A DNA stretch of 64,000 nucleotides, from contig NZ_JACZCQ010000001.1 of assembly GCF_014904705.1 (NCBI RefSeq), positions 620,001-684,000 of the forward strand, written 5' to 3'. This DNA comes from Nisaea sediminum (GTDB lineage: Bacteria > Pseudomonadota > Alphaproteobacteria > Thalassobaculales > Thalassobaculaceae). Within the stretch, counting starts at the first letter, position 1, and each line of letters begins with the position of its first letter. Below, piece after piece: positions 8,673 through 17,289 of this stretch. The position numbers were made by a program, and so were the translations under genes. The notes beneath the pieces were generated by a model. That model worked only from the letters and a program-made list of their open reading frames with translations, was not told the origin of the DNA and did not search any database.

Positions 8673-9566
8673 TCAGGTCCTCGAAAGCCGCCGGTTCGAG
8701 CCTCTCCGCAGCTTCGGGTCGAGCAGATCGCGCAATCCGTCCCCGAGCAGATTGAGCCCGAGGACCGTCACGGCGATGCTCGCTCCCGGCAGAATCGCGA
8801 GCATCGGGGCGAAATAGAGCATGGTTTGCGCTTCATGCAGCATCTTGCCCCAGCTCGGTTGTGGCGGCTGGGTGCCGAGACCGAGATAGCTGAGCCCGGC
8901 CTCTGCGAGAATGGCGAGGGCGAACTGGATCGTGGCCTGCACGATCAGGGGGCTGGCAATGTTCGGCAGCATGTGCCTGAGCGCGATCTGCAGCGGCGGC
9001 ACACCGGTCGCGCGCGCGGCCGAGACATATTCCATCTGCCAGATAGAGAGCGAGACGCCGCGGGTCAGACGGGCGAAGACGGGGACGTTGAAGATCCCGA
9101 TCGCGATGATCGAGTTCACGGTTCCCGGTCCGTAGATCGCGGTGATCATCACGGCGGTCAGCAGAGCCGGGAAGGCGAAAGCCAGATCGCTTGCCCGCAT
9201 GACCGCCTCGCTGATCAGGCCGGGCCGCATCGCCGCCAGCAGGCCGAGCGGCGCGCCCACTCCGACGCCGAGCCCGACGGCGACGCTGCCGACCAGGACC
9301 GAGTTGCCGGCGCCGACCATGAGCATGGAGAGAATGTCCCGACCGAAATGATCGGTACCGAGCGGGTGTGCTGCGGAGAACGGGCGGAGCTTTCCGGCGA
9401 TGTTGAGCTCGGTGACGGAGTGTGGGGTCCAGACAAGGGCGAGGGCGGCGGTCAGCAGCACCAGAAGACTTATCGCTCCGCCGAGGACGAAGCCCGGATG
9501 CCGGATGGCGCGGCGCCTGAACGGGGTACGCGTGGGGACAGATGCGGGGATCCGGGGCTCAGACAT
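8673..9566 (-). CDS. ABC transporter permease, DppC-like
   Basis: 297 residues with an N-terminal membrane anchor ('HPGFVLGGAISLLVLLTAALALVW') and the OppC/DppC-type permease domain. It includes 'HPLGTDHFGRDILSMLMVGAGNSVLVG' near the first core helix and the ATPase-contact loop 'YVSAARATGVPPLQIALRHMLPN'. It works as the second inner-membrane subunit of a family-5 (peptide/nickel-type) importer. Its start overlaps the end of the preceding DppB-like gene by 8 bp, indicating translational coupling. No ATPase gene follows; the next gene is the methyltransferase. Confidence 0.92.
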   Translation of the reverse strand: MSEPRIPASVPTRTPFRRRAIRHPGFVLGGAISLLVLLTAALALVWTPHSVTELNIAGKLRPFSAAHPLGTDHFGRDILSMLMVGAGNSVLVGSVAVGLGVGVGAPLGLLAAMRPGLISEAVMRASDLAFAFPALLTAVMITAIYGPGTVNSIIAIGIFNVPVFARLTRGVSLSIWQMEYVSAARATGVPPLQIALRHMLPNIASPLIVQATIQFALAILAEAGLSYLGLGTQPPQPSWGKMLHEAQTMLYFAPMLAILPGASIAVTVLGLNLLGDGLRDLLDPKLRRGSNRRLSRT

Positions 9567-10515
9567 CGCTGCCGGCCTTCCGCAGCCGCGGGTCGGTCCA
9601 GGCGTAGAGCAGGTCGACGATGAAGTTCACCGTGATGACGAGGGCGACGAGCAGAACGACGACGTCCTTGACCACGATCAGGTCGCGCTGGGCGATGGCC
9701 TGGAAGATCAGCCGACCGAGCCCCGGGAGATAGAAGACGTTCTCGATGATCACCGTGCCGGCGAGCAGGAAGCTGAACTGCAGCCCCATGATCGTGAGTG
9801 GTGCCGCCAGCGCGTTGCGCACCGCATGGCGCCAGAGTACGGCGCCGCCGGACAGGCCCTTGGCGCGGGCGGTTCGGATATAATCCTCGCCCAGCACCTC
9901 GACGACCGCCGAACGTGTCACCCGGGCGAGGATCGCAGCTTGGGGGAGGGCGAGCGCGATCGCCGGCAGCAGCAAAGCGCCGAGCGCCGGGAGGATGCCG
10001 TCCTCGAAGCCTGGGAAGCCGCCGGCGCTGGTCCAGCCGAGGGTCACGGCAAAGAGCAGGATCAGAAGGATCGCGAACCAGAAATTCGGCACTGCGACAC
10101 CGAGTTGCGCGACCCCCATGATGAAGCTGTCGGTGAAGCGACCGCGGGACCGGGCGGCGAGTACGCCGCAAGGCAGGGCGATAGCGGTGGAAATCAGGAT
10201 CGCCATCAGGGCGAGTGGCAGGGTGACGATCATGCGCTCGGCGATGAGTTCCGAGACGGGGACGTCGTAGGTATAGCTGATGCCGAGATCGCCGGAGAGG
10301 AAGGCCGTCACCCAGGTGAAAAACCGCTCCGGCGCCGGGCGGTCGAGGCCCATTTGGGCACGTAATGCCGCAAGCGTGTCAGGCTGCGCGTTGAGGCCAA
10401 GCATGACCTCCGCCGGGTCGCCGGGCAGGATCTCCATGACCAGGAAGATAACGAGGGCGGCGACCGAGAGGGTCGCCGCCAGAGCCGTCAGCCGCCGAGC
10501 GGCATAACCGAGCAT
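9559..10515 (-). CDS. ABC transporter permease, DppB-like
   Basis: 318 residues. The start 'MLGYAARRLTALAATLSVAALVIFLVMEILPGDP' is the canonical DppB/OppB first helix followed by the 'PGDP' periplasmic motif. The coupling loop 'EDYIRTARAKGLSGGAVLWRHAVRNA' contacts the ATPase in this family. It forms the permease heterodimer with the overlapping downstream DppC-like gene. The binding-protein gene ends 25 bp before this one starts, so the order is binding protein, permease B, permease C. Confidence 0.93.
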   Translation of the reverse strand: MLGYAARRLTALAATLSVAALVIFLVMEILPGDPAEVMLGLNAQPDTLAALRAQMGLDRPAPERFFTWVTAFLSGDLGISYTYDVPVSELIAERMIVTLPLALMAILISTAIALPCGVLAARSRGRFTDSFIMGVAQLGVAVPNFWFAILLILLFAVTLGWTSAGGFPGFEDGILPALGALLLPAIALALPQAAILARVTRSAVVEVLGEDYIRTARAKGLSGGAVLWRHAVRNALAAPLTIMGLQFSFLLAGTVIIENVFYLPGLGRLIFQAIAQRDLIVVKDVVVLLVALVITVNFIVDLLYAWTDPRLRKAGSDV

Positions 10516-10540
10516 TGCAGAGTGTCCGTCCGGCTGCGGG

Positions 10541-12016
10541 TTACTCCCAGTAGGCGCCGGTCAGGTCGTTCGCCTGGACCGGACGGTTCGCCCAGAGGCC
10601 CTTGATGTCCTTGCGCCATACGCCGTTCTGCGCCAGCTCGAAGAGGAAACCGTTCACCGCGTCCTCGGCCAGGATCTTCTGCGCTTCGCCGATCAGGGCA
10701 TTGCGCTTTTCCGGATCCACGGCTTCGGTCAGGTCTGCATAGACCTCGTTGAAGCGGTCGCTCTTGTAATTGAAGTAATAGCTGTCGCGGGCATAGATCC
10801 CGATGTCGAACGGTTCGGTATGGGAGACAATGGTCAGGTCGTAGTCCGTCGACTTGAACACCTGTTTCAACCATTGTGCCCATTCGACCGGGATGATCTC
10901 CGTCTGGATGCCTACCGCGGCGAGCTGGGCCGCGACTATCTCTCCGCCGCGCCGCGCATAGCTGGGCGGCGGCAGGGTCAGGCGCAGTTTGAGCCCGCTC
11001 GCATAGCCCGCTTCGGCCAGCAGGGCCTTTGCCTTCGTCGGGTCGTGCGGATACAGGCCCGTCAGGTCGACATAAGCCGGGTGGTGCGGGGCGAAATGGC
11101 TGCCGATGGGCGTGCCGGATCCGAACATCGCGCCGTCAATGATCGCCTGACGGTCAATCGCGTGGGAAATCGCCCGCCGCACGCGGATATCGCTCAGAGC
11201 CTCGTTGGCGTGGTTCATCGAGAGGATGGTCTCGCCTTCGGTGGTTCCGACAGTGACCTCGAAACGGGGATCCGCACGGAACTGTTCCAGAAGTTCGGGG
11301 GCGCCGAAATTCGGGAACACATCGACATCTCCGGACATCAGCGCTGCGGCTGACGCGGCGGCATCCGGCATGATCTTGAAACTGACGCTGGCGAGCTTCG
11401 CCTTCGAGCCCCAATAGGTATCGTTCCGGGAAAGTCTGATCTCCGCACCTTTCGCCCAGCGCTTGAAGGTGAACGGGCCGGTGCCGACCGGGTTCGATTT
11501 GTTGCTCTCCGCGCTCTCGGGGGCGACCATGACGGCATCGCCCCAGCCGAGATTGAAGAGGAAGTGGCCGGTCGGACGTTTCAGGGTGATGACGACCGTC
11601 TTCGCGTCCGGTGTCTCGACTTTGTCTATCGGATCGAACAGGCCTTTTTGTGCATTGGTGCTGCCCTCGGCCATGGCGCGGTCGAGGGAGAACCGGACGT
11701 CGGCGGAATCGAAATCCGTGCCGTCATGAAATTTCACGCCGTCCCGAAGGACGAATCGGTAGATGAGCCCATCGTCCGAAACGGTCCAGGAACTGGCGAG
11801 GGCGGGAAGCACGGCGCCGTCGGGGCCGATCCGCGTCAGGCCCTCGAAAACGTTGGCATAGACCACCTCGTCGATCGCCGCGGCGGCGCCGGCGGTCGGA
11901 TCGAGATGCGGAGGCTCGAGGCCGATCCCGAGCGTCAGGCTGTCCTTGGCGGCGGCGGTGCCCGCGATACCGAACGTAGCGGCCAGAAATGCGGCGGCAA
12001 CGAGCTTCGATTTCAT
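10541..12016 (-). CDS. Family-5 extracellular solute-binding protein (peptide/nickel type)
   Basis: 491 residues beginning with a clear Sec signal peptide ('MKSKLVAAAFLAATFGIAGTAAA', cleavage likely before Lys24). The mature chain has the SBP_bac_5 pattern: 'EPPHLDPTAGAAAA', 'YANVFEGLTRIGPDG', 'LASSWTVSDDGLIYRFVLRDGVKFHDG' and 'DIRVRRAISHAIDR'. It captures substrate in the periplasm for the two permeases downstream. There is no lipobox Cys, so it should be soluble. A GAGGGAGA ribosome site precedes the ATG. Substrate class (peptide, opine, glycoside or metal chelate) is not resolvable from sequence alone. Confidence 0.92.
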   Translation of the reverse strand: MKSKLVAAAFLAATFGIAGTAAAKDSLTLGIGLEPPHLDPTAGAAAAIDEVVYANVFEGLTRIGPDGAVLPALASSWTVSDDGLIYRFVLRDGVKFHDGTDFDSADVRFSLDRAMAEGSTNAQKGLFDPIDKVETPDAKTVVITLKRPTGHFLFNLGWGDAVMVAPESAESNKSNPVGTGPFTFKRWAKGAEIRLSRNDTYWGSKAKLASVSFKIMPDAAASAAALMSGDVDVFPNFGAPELLEQFRADPRFEVTVGTTEGETILSMNHANEALSDIRVRRAISHAIDRQAIIDGAMFGSGTPIGSHFAPHHPAYVDLTGLYPHDPTKAKALLAEAGYASGLKLRLTLPPPSYARRGGEIVAAQLAAVGIQTEIIPVEWAQWLKQVFKSTDYDLTIVSHTEPFDIGIYARDSYYFNYKSDRFNEVYADLTEAVDPEKRNALIGEAQKILAEDAVNGFLFELAQNGVWRKDIKGLWANRPVQANDLTGAYWE

Positions 12017-12128
12017 CTTGAGTCTCCCTCCTCGGGGCGGACCGCGATGCGGTCTCCGTCCGATAAGGCAGCGTTACACGCTCGCCAATGCTCCGCAATG
12101 GGCTCGGTCTTCGATCGGGCCGGAGGTT

Positions 12129-12428
12129 TTACCGCTTTAGCGCCACGGCCAGTTTTTCCGCCGCCTCCAGGAGGGCCGTGCGCTGGGGAGGGGCAATCTC
12201 GGCTTCGGCGAGGCAATCGGCCGTGGCGGCGAGCACATCGGCAAGCAGATAATCGTGCAGATGGAAGGAGGCGATCCGTTTGTCGTCTCCGGGATGGACA
12301 AGCTTGAGCGCGATGCTGTCCCGTTCCCGTTCGACCTCGAACGAGCTGTCGCTGCGGAAATAGCCGAGATAGGCCTTGTCCGGGAACTCGATCGAAACTT
12401 CCGCGCCGTCGTTTATTGGTTTCTTCAT
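12129..12428 (-). CDS. Uncharacterised 99-residue protein with an FNR box upstream
   Basis: I do not recognise this family. The protein is small, soluble and charged, with a probable beta-rich first half ('GAEVSIEFPDKAYLGYFRSD...SIALKLVHPG', 'KRIASFHLHDYLLADVL') and a helical second half. There is no signal peptide, Cys pair or known metal motif. The ATG at 12428 has AGGATCAGG upstream. A consensus FNR site is centred about 75 bp upstream of the start. If the site sits at -41.5, transcription would begin near 12462 and leave a leader of about 34 nt, a natural arrangement. A role under low oxygen is therefore inferred from position and regulation, not from its sequence. Confidence 0.7.
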   Translation of the reverse strand: MKKPINDGAEVSIEFPDKAYLGYFRSDSSFEVERERDSIALKLVHPGDDKRIASFHLHDYLLADVLAATADCLAEAEIAPPQRTALLEAAEKLAVALKR

Positions 12429-12496
12429 GACCTGATCCTGTCGCCGCTGCAGCCCGCTGGCCATTCGCGATTTTCGGCAAAAAGCCAACGCAAACA

Positions 12497-12510
12497 TTGA
12501 TCTGGATCAA
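12497..12510. promoter_or_regulatory. FNR box between two divergent genes
   Basis: TTGAT-CTGG-ATCAA, an exact match to the FNR/FixK consensus. The symmetry extends outward on both sides to 11-bp arms (12494-12504 and 12507-12517 are reverse complements around a central TG near 12505-12506), the most extended FNR site in the window. It can serve the 99-residue protein (minus strand) and the DUF2189 protein (plus strand). Confidence 0.85.
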
Positions 12511-12626
12511 TGTTTTTGACTTGTTTCCAGAGGAAATTGAAGGTGACACTGGTGTCGAACATGCCGCCGCCAAACGATCCCTCTCGGGACGTCGAAGATA
12601 AAGAGCGGTGGAATTGGAGGATCCCT

Positions 12627-13406
12627 ATGGTGTCTGCGGATACGGTACATATGAGCGGCGCTGGAATGGAACCGGACGAGCCGTGGGAATGGCTCGCTGC
12701 CGGATGGCGCGACATGTTGGCTGTGCCGGGAATCAGTCTCACCTATGGCATCGGCTTCACCCTTGTCAGCCTCGGTCTGGCGAGCACGCTGTTCCTCCTG
12801 AACGTTCCGCATCTTCTCCTGCCGCTCTCCGCCGGCTTCATGCTGATGGGACCGATGCTGGCGGTCGGGCTCTACGAGACCAGCCGGCGCCGGGAGGCGG
12901 GCGAGCCGGTTTCACTCCGGACCGCGCTCTTCGTCCCGGTGAAGAACCCGACCCAGCTTGCCTATCTCGGCGTGATCCTGATGGTCGTGCACCTGATCTG
13001 GATCCGCGTCGCGACGCTGCTTTACGCGCTGTTTCTCGGGACCCAGCCGTTTCCGGGGCTGGAAGAGTCGATCAGCATCCTGTTCTTCACCTATGACGGC
13101 CTCGGCCTGCTTGTGCTCGGGACCGCGTTCGGCGGTGTGCTCGCGGCGGCGGTGTTCGCCGTGACGGTTTTCTCCGTGCCGATGCTGATGGTGCGCGATG
13201 TCGATGCCGTTACCGCGGTCGTGGAAAGCGTGCAGATGATCCGGCGCAACTTCTGGCCGCTCATGGTCTGGGCCTGGCTCATCGTGATGCTGACGGCGGT
13301 CGGTATCGTCACCTGTTTTATCGGTCTCGCGGTGACCTTCCCGCTGATCGGGCATGCCACTTGGCATGCCTACCGCAGGGCGTTCGACGGTGTCCGGCCG
13401 GAATAA
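12627..13406 (+). CDS. DUF2189 integral membrane protein
   Basis: 259 residues from the ATG at 12627, chosen because GGAGG sits six bases before it. The frame is also open from a GTG at 12543 (AGGAAATTGA upstream), which would add 28 residues. The 'WEWLAAGWRDMLAVPGISLTYGIGF' entry and about six hydrophobic helices ('VSLGLASTLFLLNVPHLLLPLSAGFMLMGP', 'LGVILMVVHLIWIRVA', 'MVWAWLIVMLTAVGIVTCFIGLAVTFPLIGH') match DUF2189. Its function is unknown. Family members are often found near cytochrome oxidase or other respiratory genes; here the cbb3 operon is close and a consensus FNR box lies upstream. Confidence 0.85.
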   Translation: MVSADTVHMSGAGMEPDEPWEWLAAGWRDMLAVPGISLTYGIGFTLVSLGLASTLFLLNVPHLLLPLSAGFMLMGPMLAVGLYETSRRREAGEPVSLRTALFVPVKNPTQLAYLGVILMVVHLIWIRVATLLYALFLGTQPFPGLEESISILFFTYDGLGLLVLGTAFGGVLAAAVFAVTVFSVPMLMVRDVDAVTAVVESVQMIRRNFWPLMVWAWLIVMLTAVGIVTCFIGLAVTFPLIGHATWHAYRRAFDGVRPE

Positions 13407-13419
13407 GACGGGATCTGCC

Positions 13420-14262
13420 TCAGCCGCGCGGCGGGACCGCTTCCTGCAACCACCTGAAGGCTTTGGGGTACCAGTCCTTCGGCGCGGCATGGCCGCCGTC
13501 ATAGAGGCAGAGCGCGAGACGCTTTCCGCCGGAGCAGCCGCGCCATTCCCGGCAATGCAATCCCTTGTCGCCGGTGCTCTGGATCTCGTCGGTGCCGCAT
13601 CGGTCATGCTCCCGCCAGAACTCGAAGCCCTCCAGTACATTGCCCTGCCGCCAGCGGTCCCGGATTGTCCGGCCTGCGAGCGGGACCACCTTGTCGCCGC
13701 GGCCGTGTACATGCAGCATGGTCACCGGCCCGCTCGGGCAGTCGCTCGGGTGAGGGCGCCAGAAGGCGCCGGAGACGGGCATGAAGCCGGCGAAAAGATC
13801 TCCCGTGAGGCAGGCGACGTCCCAGGCCATGGAGCCACCGAGCGAGAAGCCGGAAACCCAGAGCCGCTTCGGGTCGAGCGGCCATTTGGTGGAGACGTCC
13901 CGCACCAGATCGCGGGCGAATGCGATGTCGTCCCGCAGCGCTGACGGCGCGCCCCTGACGGCCCAGCGCCCCTCCGTCCCGTTCGGAGCCACAACCAGGA
14001 TCCCGGACTCGTCTGCTGCTCGCATGAGGGCTTTCATGCCGAGGACAGTGCGCCCGCTTTGTTTGTAACCATGGAAATAGATCACCGCGGGAAGGGCGCT
14101 CGTGCCGTCCCAGCCGGATGGCGGCTTGGCGTAGTAGCTGCCGCTGGCGATATGGCAGGGCTCTTCGGTTCCGCACTGCTGGGTGCCGTCATCGGCGCCG
14201 GCGGTACCTTGGAAAATGAGTGCGAGAAATATCGCCGCAAGTGGTCGTCTTATCCTTCTCAT
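13420..14262 (-). CDS. Exported LpqC-type esterase / PHB depolymerase-family hydrolase
   Basis: 280 residues with an N-terminal signal peptide ('RRPLAAIFLALIFQGTAGA'). The alpha/beta hydrolase core shows an oxyanion segment 'VIYFHGYKQSG', the nucleophile elbow 'GFSLGGSMAW', an acid in 'HVHGRGDKVVP' and the catalytic His in 'YDGGHAAPKDW', matching COG3509. Several Cys residues (for example 'QQCGTEEPCH' and 'HCREWRGCSGGKRLALC') suggest disulfides in the periplasm. Family members cleave short polyesters or feruloyl and acetyl esters; the real substrate is unknown. It converges on the DUF2189 gene with a 13-bp gap and lies 75 bp downstream of ccoS on the same strand, but has no obvious link to oxidase assembly. 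Confidence 0.83.
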   Translation of the reverse strand: MRRIRRPLAAIFLALIFQGTAGADDGTQQCGTEEPCHIASGSYYAKPPSGWDGTSALPAVIYFHGYKQSGRTVLGMKALMRAADESGILVVAPNGTEGRWAVRGAPSALRDDIAFARDLVRDVSTKWPLDPKRLWVSGFSLGGSMAWDVACLTGDLFAGFMPVSGAFWRPHPSDCPSGPVTMLHVHGRGDKVVPLAGRTIRDRWRQGNVLEGFEFWREHDRCGTDEIQSTGDKGLHCREWRGCSGGKRLALCLYDGGHAAPKDWYPKAFRWLQEAVPPRG

Positions 14263-14336
14263 GAACCGGAGAGTGGCTCATCTCGCGGATCAACTCATCC
14301 GCCATCTTCGCCTGTCACGCTGACGTGATGGAGCTT

Positions 14337-14474
14337 TCAGTCCTCGTCGAGCATCCGGTGCGCGGCGCCGTCGAGATCCTCGAACTGGCCATTCTTGAGG
14401 GCCCAGAGGAATGCCACCAGACCGATCAGACCGAGCAAAAGGGCGGCGGGGATGAGGAAACCGAGAGCGGTCAT
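14337..14474 (-). CDS. ccoS: cbb3 oxidase maturation protein CcoS
   Basis: 45 residues, translated directly from the sequence: one membrane helix ('ALGFLIPAALLLGLIGLVAFLWALKNGQFEDLDGAAHRML') followed by the typical CcoS tail 'QFEDLDGAAHRMLDED'. CcoS is needed to insert cofactors into cbb3 oxidase. Its ATG overlaps the ccoI stop by four bases (ATGA), and it is the last gene of the operon. Length and tail agree with the family. Confidence 0.93.
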   Translation of the reverse strand: MTALGFLIPAALLLGLIGLVAFLWALKNGQFEDLDGAAHRMLDED

Positions 14475-16765
14475 CTTTCGACTCCGGGTGCAACTTGGCC
14501 CAGCTTGATCCTGAGTGCATTCAGGGTCACCACGAGGGACGAGGCCGACATCGCGATGGCGGCGATCAGCGGCGTGGCGAAACCGGCCGCCGCGATGGGC
14601 ACGGCGATCAGGTTATAGGCGAGCGCAAGGGTGAAGTTCTGCAGGACCAGCACGCGCGCCGAGCGCGCGGTTTTCACCGCTTCCAGGACCGGCGCGAGGC
14701 GATCGCCCTGGAAGATGAAATCGGCCGCGGTCTGGCTGGCATCGGCCGCGCTGCCGGGGGAGATGGAAGCAAAGGCCGCTGCGAGGGCAGGCGCATCGTT
14801 CAGGCCATCGCCCACCATGCACACCTTGCGGCCTTCGGCTGCCAGCTCCTCCAGCCGGGCGATCTTGTCCTGCGGGCTGCAGCTGTCGCGCCACAGGCCG
14901 ATGTTCAGGTCTTCGGCCAGTCGGGCCACGGCGGCAGGCCGGTCGCCCGACAGAAGCTCGACAGAGAGACCGAGTGCCCTGAGTGCGGAAACGGTCGCAG
15001 CGGCATCAGCCCGCGGTGTGTCGCGGAAGCGGAACTGCACCCGGTGCGCGCCGACGGCAAGCCAGAGCTCGGGGCCGTCATGCAACATGCCGTCCTCCGG
15101 CTGTACGCCGACGAACTCCCGGCGGCCGAGTCGGATCTCCGTCGTGCCATCCATGGCGCGAAGCCCCTGTCCGGGGATCTCCTCGACACCGTTCATCGCG
15201 CCGGTCGGCCCGGCGGCGCGGCGGATGGCGAGCGACAGCGGATGACGGCTGGCAGCGGCGAGCGCGGCGGCGCGTTTCAGGTCCGCGAGGGGAATGTCGT
15301 GACGGTCCAGCAGCTCCGGACGGCCGAGCGTCAGGGTGCCGGTCTTGTCGAAGACCACGGTGTCGATCGCGGCGAGCCGTTCCAGCCCGTCGCCCGACTT
15401 GGCGAGGATGCCGGCCTTCAGCAAGCGGCCGACGGCACCGGCCTGCACCGCGGGCACGGCGAGGCCGAGAGCGCAGGGGCAGGTGACGATCAGAACGGTG
15501 ATGGAGACAAGCAGGGCGGCCTGCCAGCTCATCCCGCCGAACAGCATCCAGCCGGCGAAGGTCGCCAGAGCCAGCGAATGAACCACGGGCGCGTACCAGC
15601 GCGCCATGCGGTCGGCGAGACGGACATAGCGGGCGCGGCCCTGTTCGGCGGCTTCCATCAGGCCGACGATCTCGGAGAGCAGGGTACCTTCGTCGGTCGC
15701 GGTCACGGTGACGGTTACCGGGGCGCCGAGATTGACCGTTCCGGCGAACACCTTTTCCCCGGGACCGGCGGCGCGCGGAACGGATTCGCCGGTGACCATG
15801 GAGGTATCCACCTCGGTCCGTCCCGACGTCACGACGCCATCGACCGGGAAGCGCTCACCGGCGGCGACCGCGACCTTCATGCCCGGCCTGATCATATCGA
15901 TAGGCTGTGAGACATATCCCCCGTCGGGGCCGATCACAGTCGCGGAAACTGCTTTCAGCGCGAGCAGGTTTTGCGCGGCGGATTCCACTTTGCGCCGGAG
16001 CGAGCGGTCGAGAAAGCGGCCGATCAGCAGGAAGAAGAGCAGGCTGACGGAGGCGTCGAAATACACATGCTCGCCGCCGCGCGTGGTCTCGAAGAGGCTC
16101 ATGCCGGCGGCCAGCAGCACGGCGAGCGAGATCGGCACGTCCATGTTGGTGCGCCCGTGGCTGACGGCGGAGAGCGCGGAGCGGAAGAAGGGACGTCCGG
16201 CATAGGCGACCGTCGGCAGCGCAATCAGGGCGGCGACCCAATGCATCAGCGCGCGGGTCGCTTCGCCCATGTCCTGGGCGAGACCGGCCCAGACGGCGAC
16301 CGAGATCAGCATCACGTTCGCGGCGGCGAAGCCGGCGACGGCCATGGCCTTGAGCAGTTCCCTGTCGTCCGTATTGGCGGATGCCGCCAGCTTCACGGGG
16401 TCGTAGGGACTGACCTCGTAACCGAGATCCGCGAGTTTCTCGACCAGCGCGGCGGCGCTCGTCTCGGGCTCTTTCCAACGCAGATGGAGGCGCCGTGTCG
16501 TCGCGTTGAGGCGCGCCACCAGGACTCCGGATTCGGCGCCGAGGCTGCCTTCGATCTGCCGCACACAGGAGGGGCAGTGCATATTGCGGACGATCAGGTG
16601 AAGATCGGATACGCCGTCGGGACCGGCGCTGACATAACTCGCGACGTCCGCCGGGCGGATAACGTCTTCGGCCAGATCCATGGCGGCGGCGATTTCGCAG
16701 CAACTCGCGAGCGGCGCCGCTTCCGTCTTGCCTGCCTCTGTCGGAGTCTCTGTCGCGATGCTCAT
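14471..16765 (-). CDS. ccoI: Copper-transporting P1B-type ATPase CcoI (FixI)
   Basis: 764 residues. A metal-binding HMA domain with Cys64 and Cys67 ('NMHCPSCVRQIEG') is followed by eight predicted helices. The ion-path motif is CPC ('VTCPCALGLAVPAVQ'), the phosphorylation motif is 'DKTGTLT', and the hinge is 'GDGLNDAPALA'. An extra Cys pair near the N-terminus ('ASCCEI') may add metal affinity. CcoI supplies copper for the CcoN binuclear centre and exports it slowly compared with CopA. It lies between ccoH (8 bp upstream) and ccoS (4-bp overlap). FixI-type length and context separate it from a plain CopA detoxification pump. Confidence 0.95.
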   Translation of the reverse strand: MSIATETPTEAGKTEAAPLASCCEIAAAMDLAEDVIRPADVASYVSAGPDGVSDLHLIVRNMHCPSCVRQIEGSLGAESGVLVARLNATTRRLHLRWKEPETSAAALVEKLADLGYEVSPYDPVKLAASANTDDRELLKAMAVAGFAAANVMLISVAVWAGLAQDMGEATRALMHWVAALIALPTVAYAGRPFFRSALSAVSHGRTNMDVPISLAVLLAAGMSLFETTRGGEHVYFDASVSLLFFLLIGRFLDRSLRRKVESAAQNLLALKAVSATVIGPDGGYVSQPIDMIRPGMKVAVAAGERFPVDGVVTSGRTEVDTSMVTGESVPRAAGPGEKVFAGTVNLGAPVTVTVTATDEGTLLSEIVGLMEAAEQGRARYVRLADRMARWYAPVVHSLALATFAGWMLFGGMSWQAALLVSITVLIVTCPCALGLAVPAVQAGAVGRLLKAGILAKSGDGLERLAAIDTVVFDKTGTLTLGRPELLDRHDIPLADLKRAAALAAASRHPLSLAIRRAAGPTGAMNGVEEIPGQGLRAMDGTTEIRLGRREFVGVQPEDGMLHDGPELWLAVGAHRVQFRFRDTPRADAAATVSALRALGLSVELLSGDRPAAVARLAEDLNIGLWRDSCSPQDKIARLEELAAEGRKVCMVGDGLNDAPALAAAFASISPGSAADASQTAADFIFQGDRLAPVLEAVKTARSARVLVLQNFTLALAYNLIAVPIAAAGFATPLIAAIAMSASSLVVTLNALRIKLGQVAPGVER

Positions 16766-16773
16766 GGCCGGGC

Positions 16774-17289
16774 CTACTTGATCCAGATGCTTCCGTCCTG
16801 GCGGAAACTCGTGCCGTCAGCGGTTCGTACGCTCAAACGGGTATCCCAATTGCCGGCCACCGGCAGTTCGGCGCTGCCTTCGTAGCGGCCGTCGGCGCCC
16901 GGAGTAAGGGCAAGCGTCTGATCGTACTTCTCGTTGATCGGATGCCGGAAGCTCAAGGTTGCGCTGTCCACCGCGACCGGTGCCCCGCCCTTGTTCGTCA
17001 GCAGGGCCGAGACCGTGACCGCATAGATGTCGGGTTTCGCCGCGTCGCGGGTGACCGTGATATCGGCGGACCATCCGCGCGCGCGCTGCTCTTCGGCATC
17101 CTGGATGACATTGTTGTAGTGCAATCCCTCCTGATAGGAGGTCGGCGTGGTCAGGCCCGTCCAGCTGTCGAGCGCGACGACGATGAAGACCACATTCACG
17201 CCGATCACCACGGCAAAGAAGCCGATCAGGGCGAAGAGCACGTGCTTTCCGGTGAGCTTCGTCGGTGCGTTCATGGTCAGATCGCTCAT
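16774..17289 (-). CDS. ccoH: cbb3 oxidase assembly protein CcoH (FixH)
   Basis: 171 residues with one N-terminal membrane helix ('HVLFALIGFFAVVIGVNVVFIVVALDSWTGL') and a periplasmic FixH domain, including 'YQEGLHYNNVIQDAEEQRARGWS'. CcoH stays associated with the assembled oxidase and stabilises it. Its ATG overlaps the ccoG stop by four bases. It ends 8 bp before ccoI, so the two are cotranscribed. Confidence 0.95.
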   Translation of the reverse strand: MSDLTMNAPTKLTGKHVLFALIGFFAVVIGVNVVFIVVALDSWTGLTTPTSYQEGLHYNNVIQDAEEQRARGWSADITVTRDAAKPDIYAVTVSALLTNKGGAPVAVDSATLSFRHPINEKYDQTLALTPGADGRYEGSAELPVAGNWDTRLSVRTADGTSFRQDGSIWIK

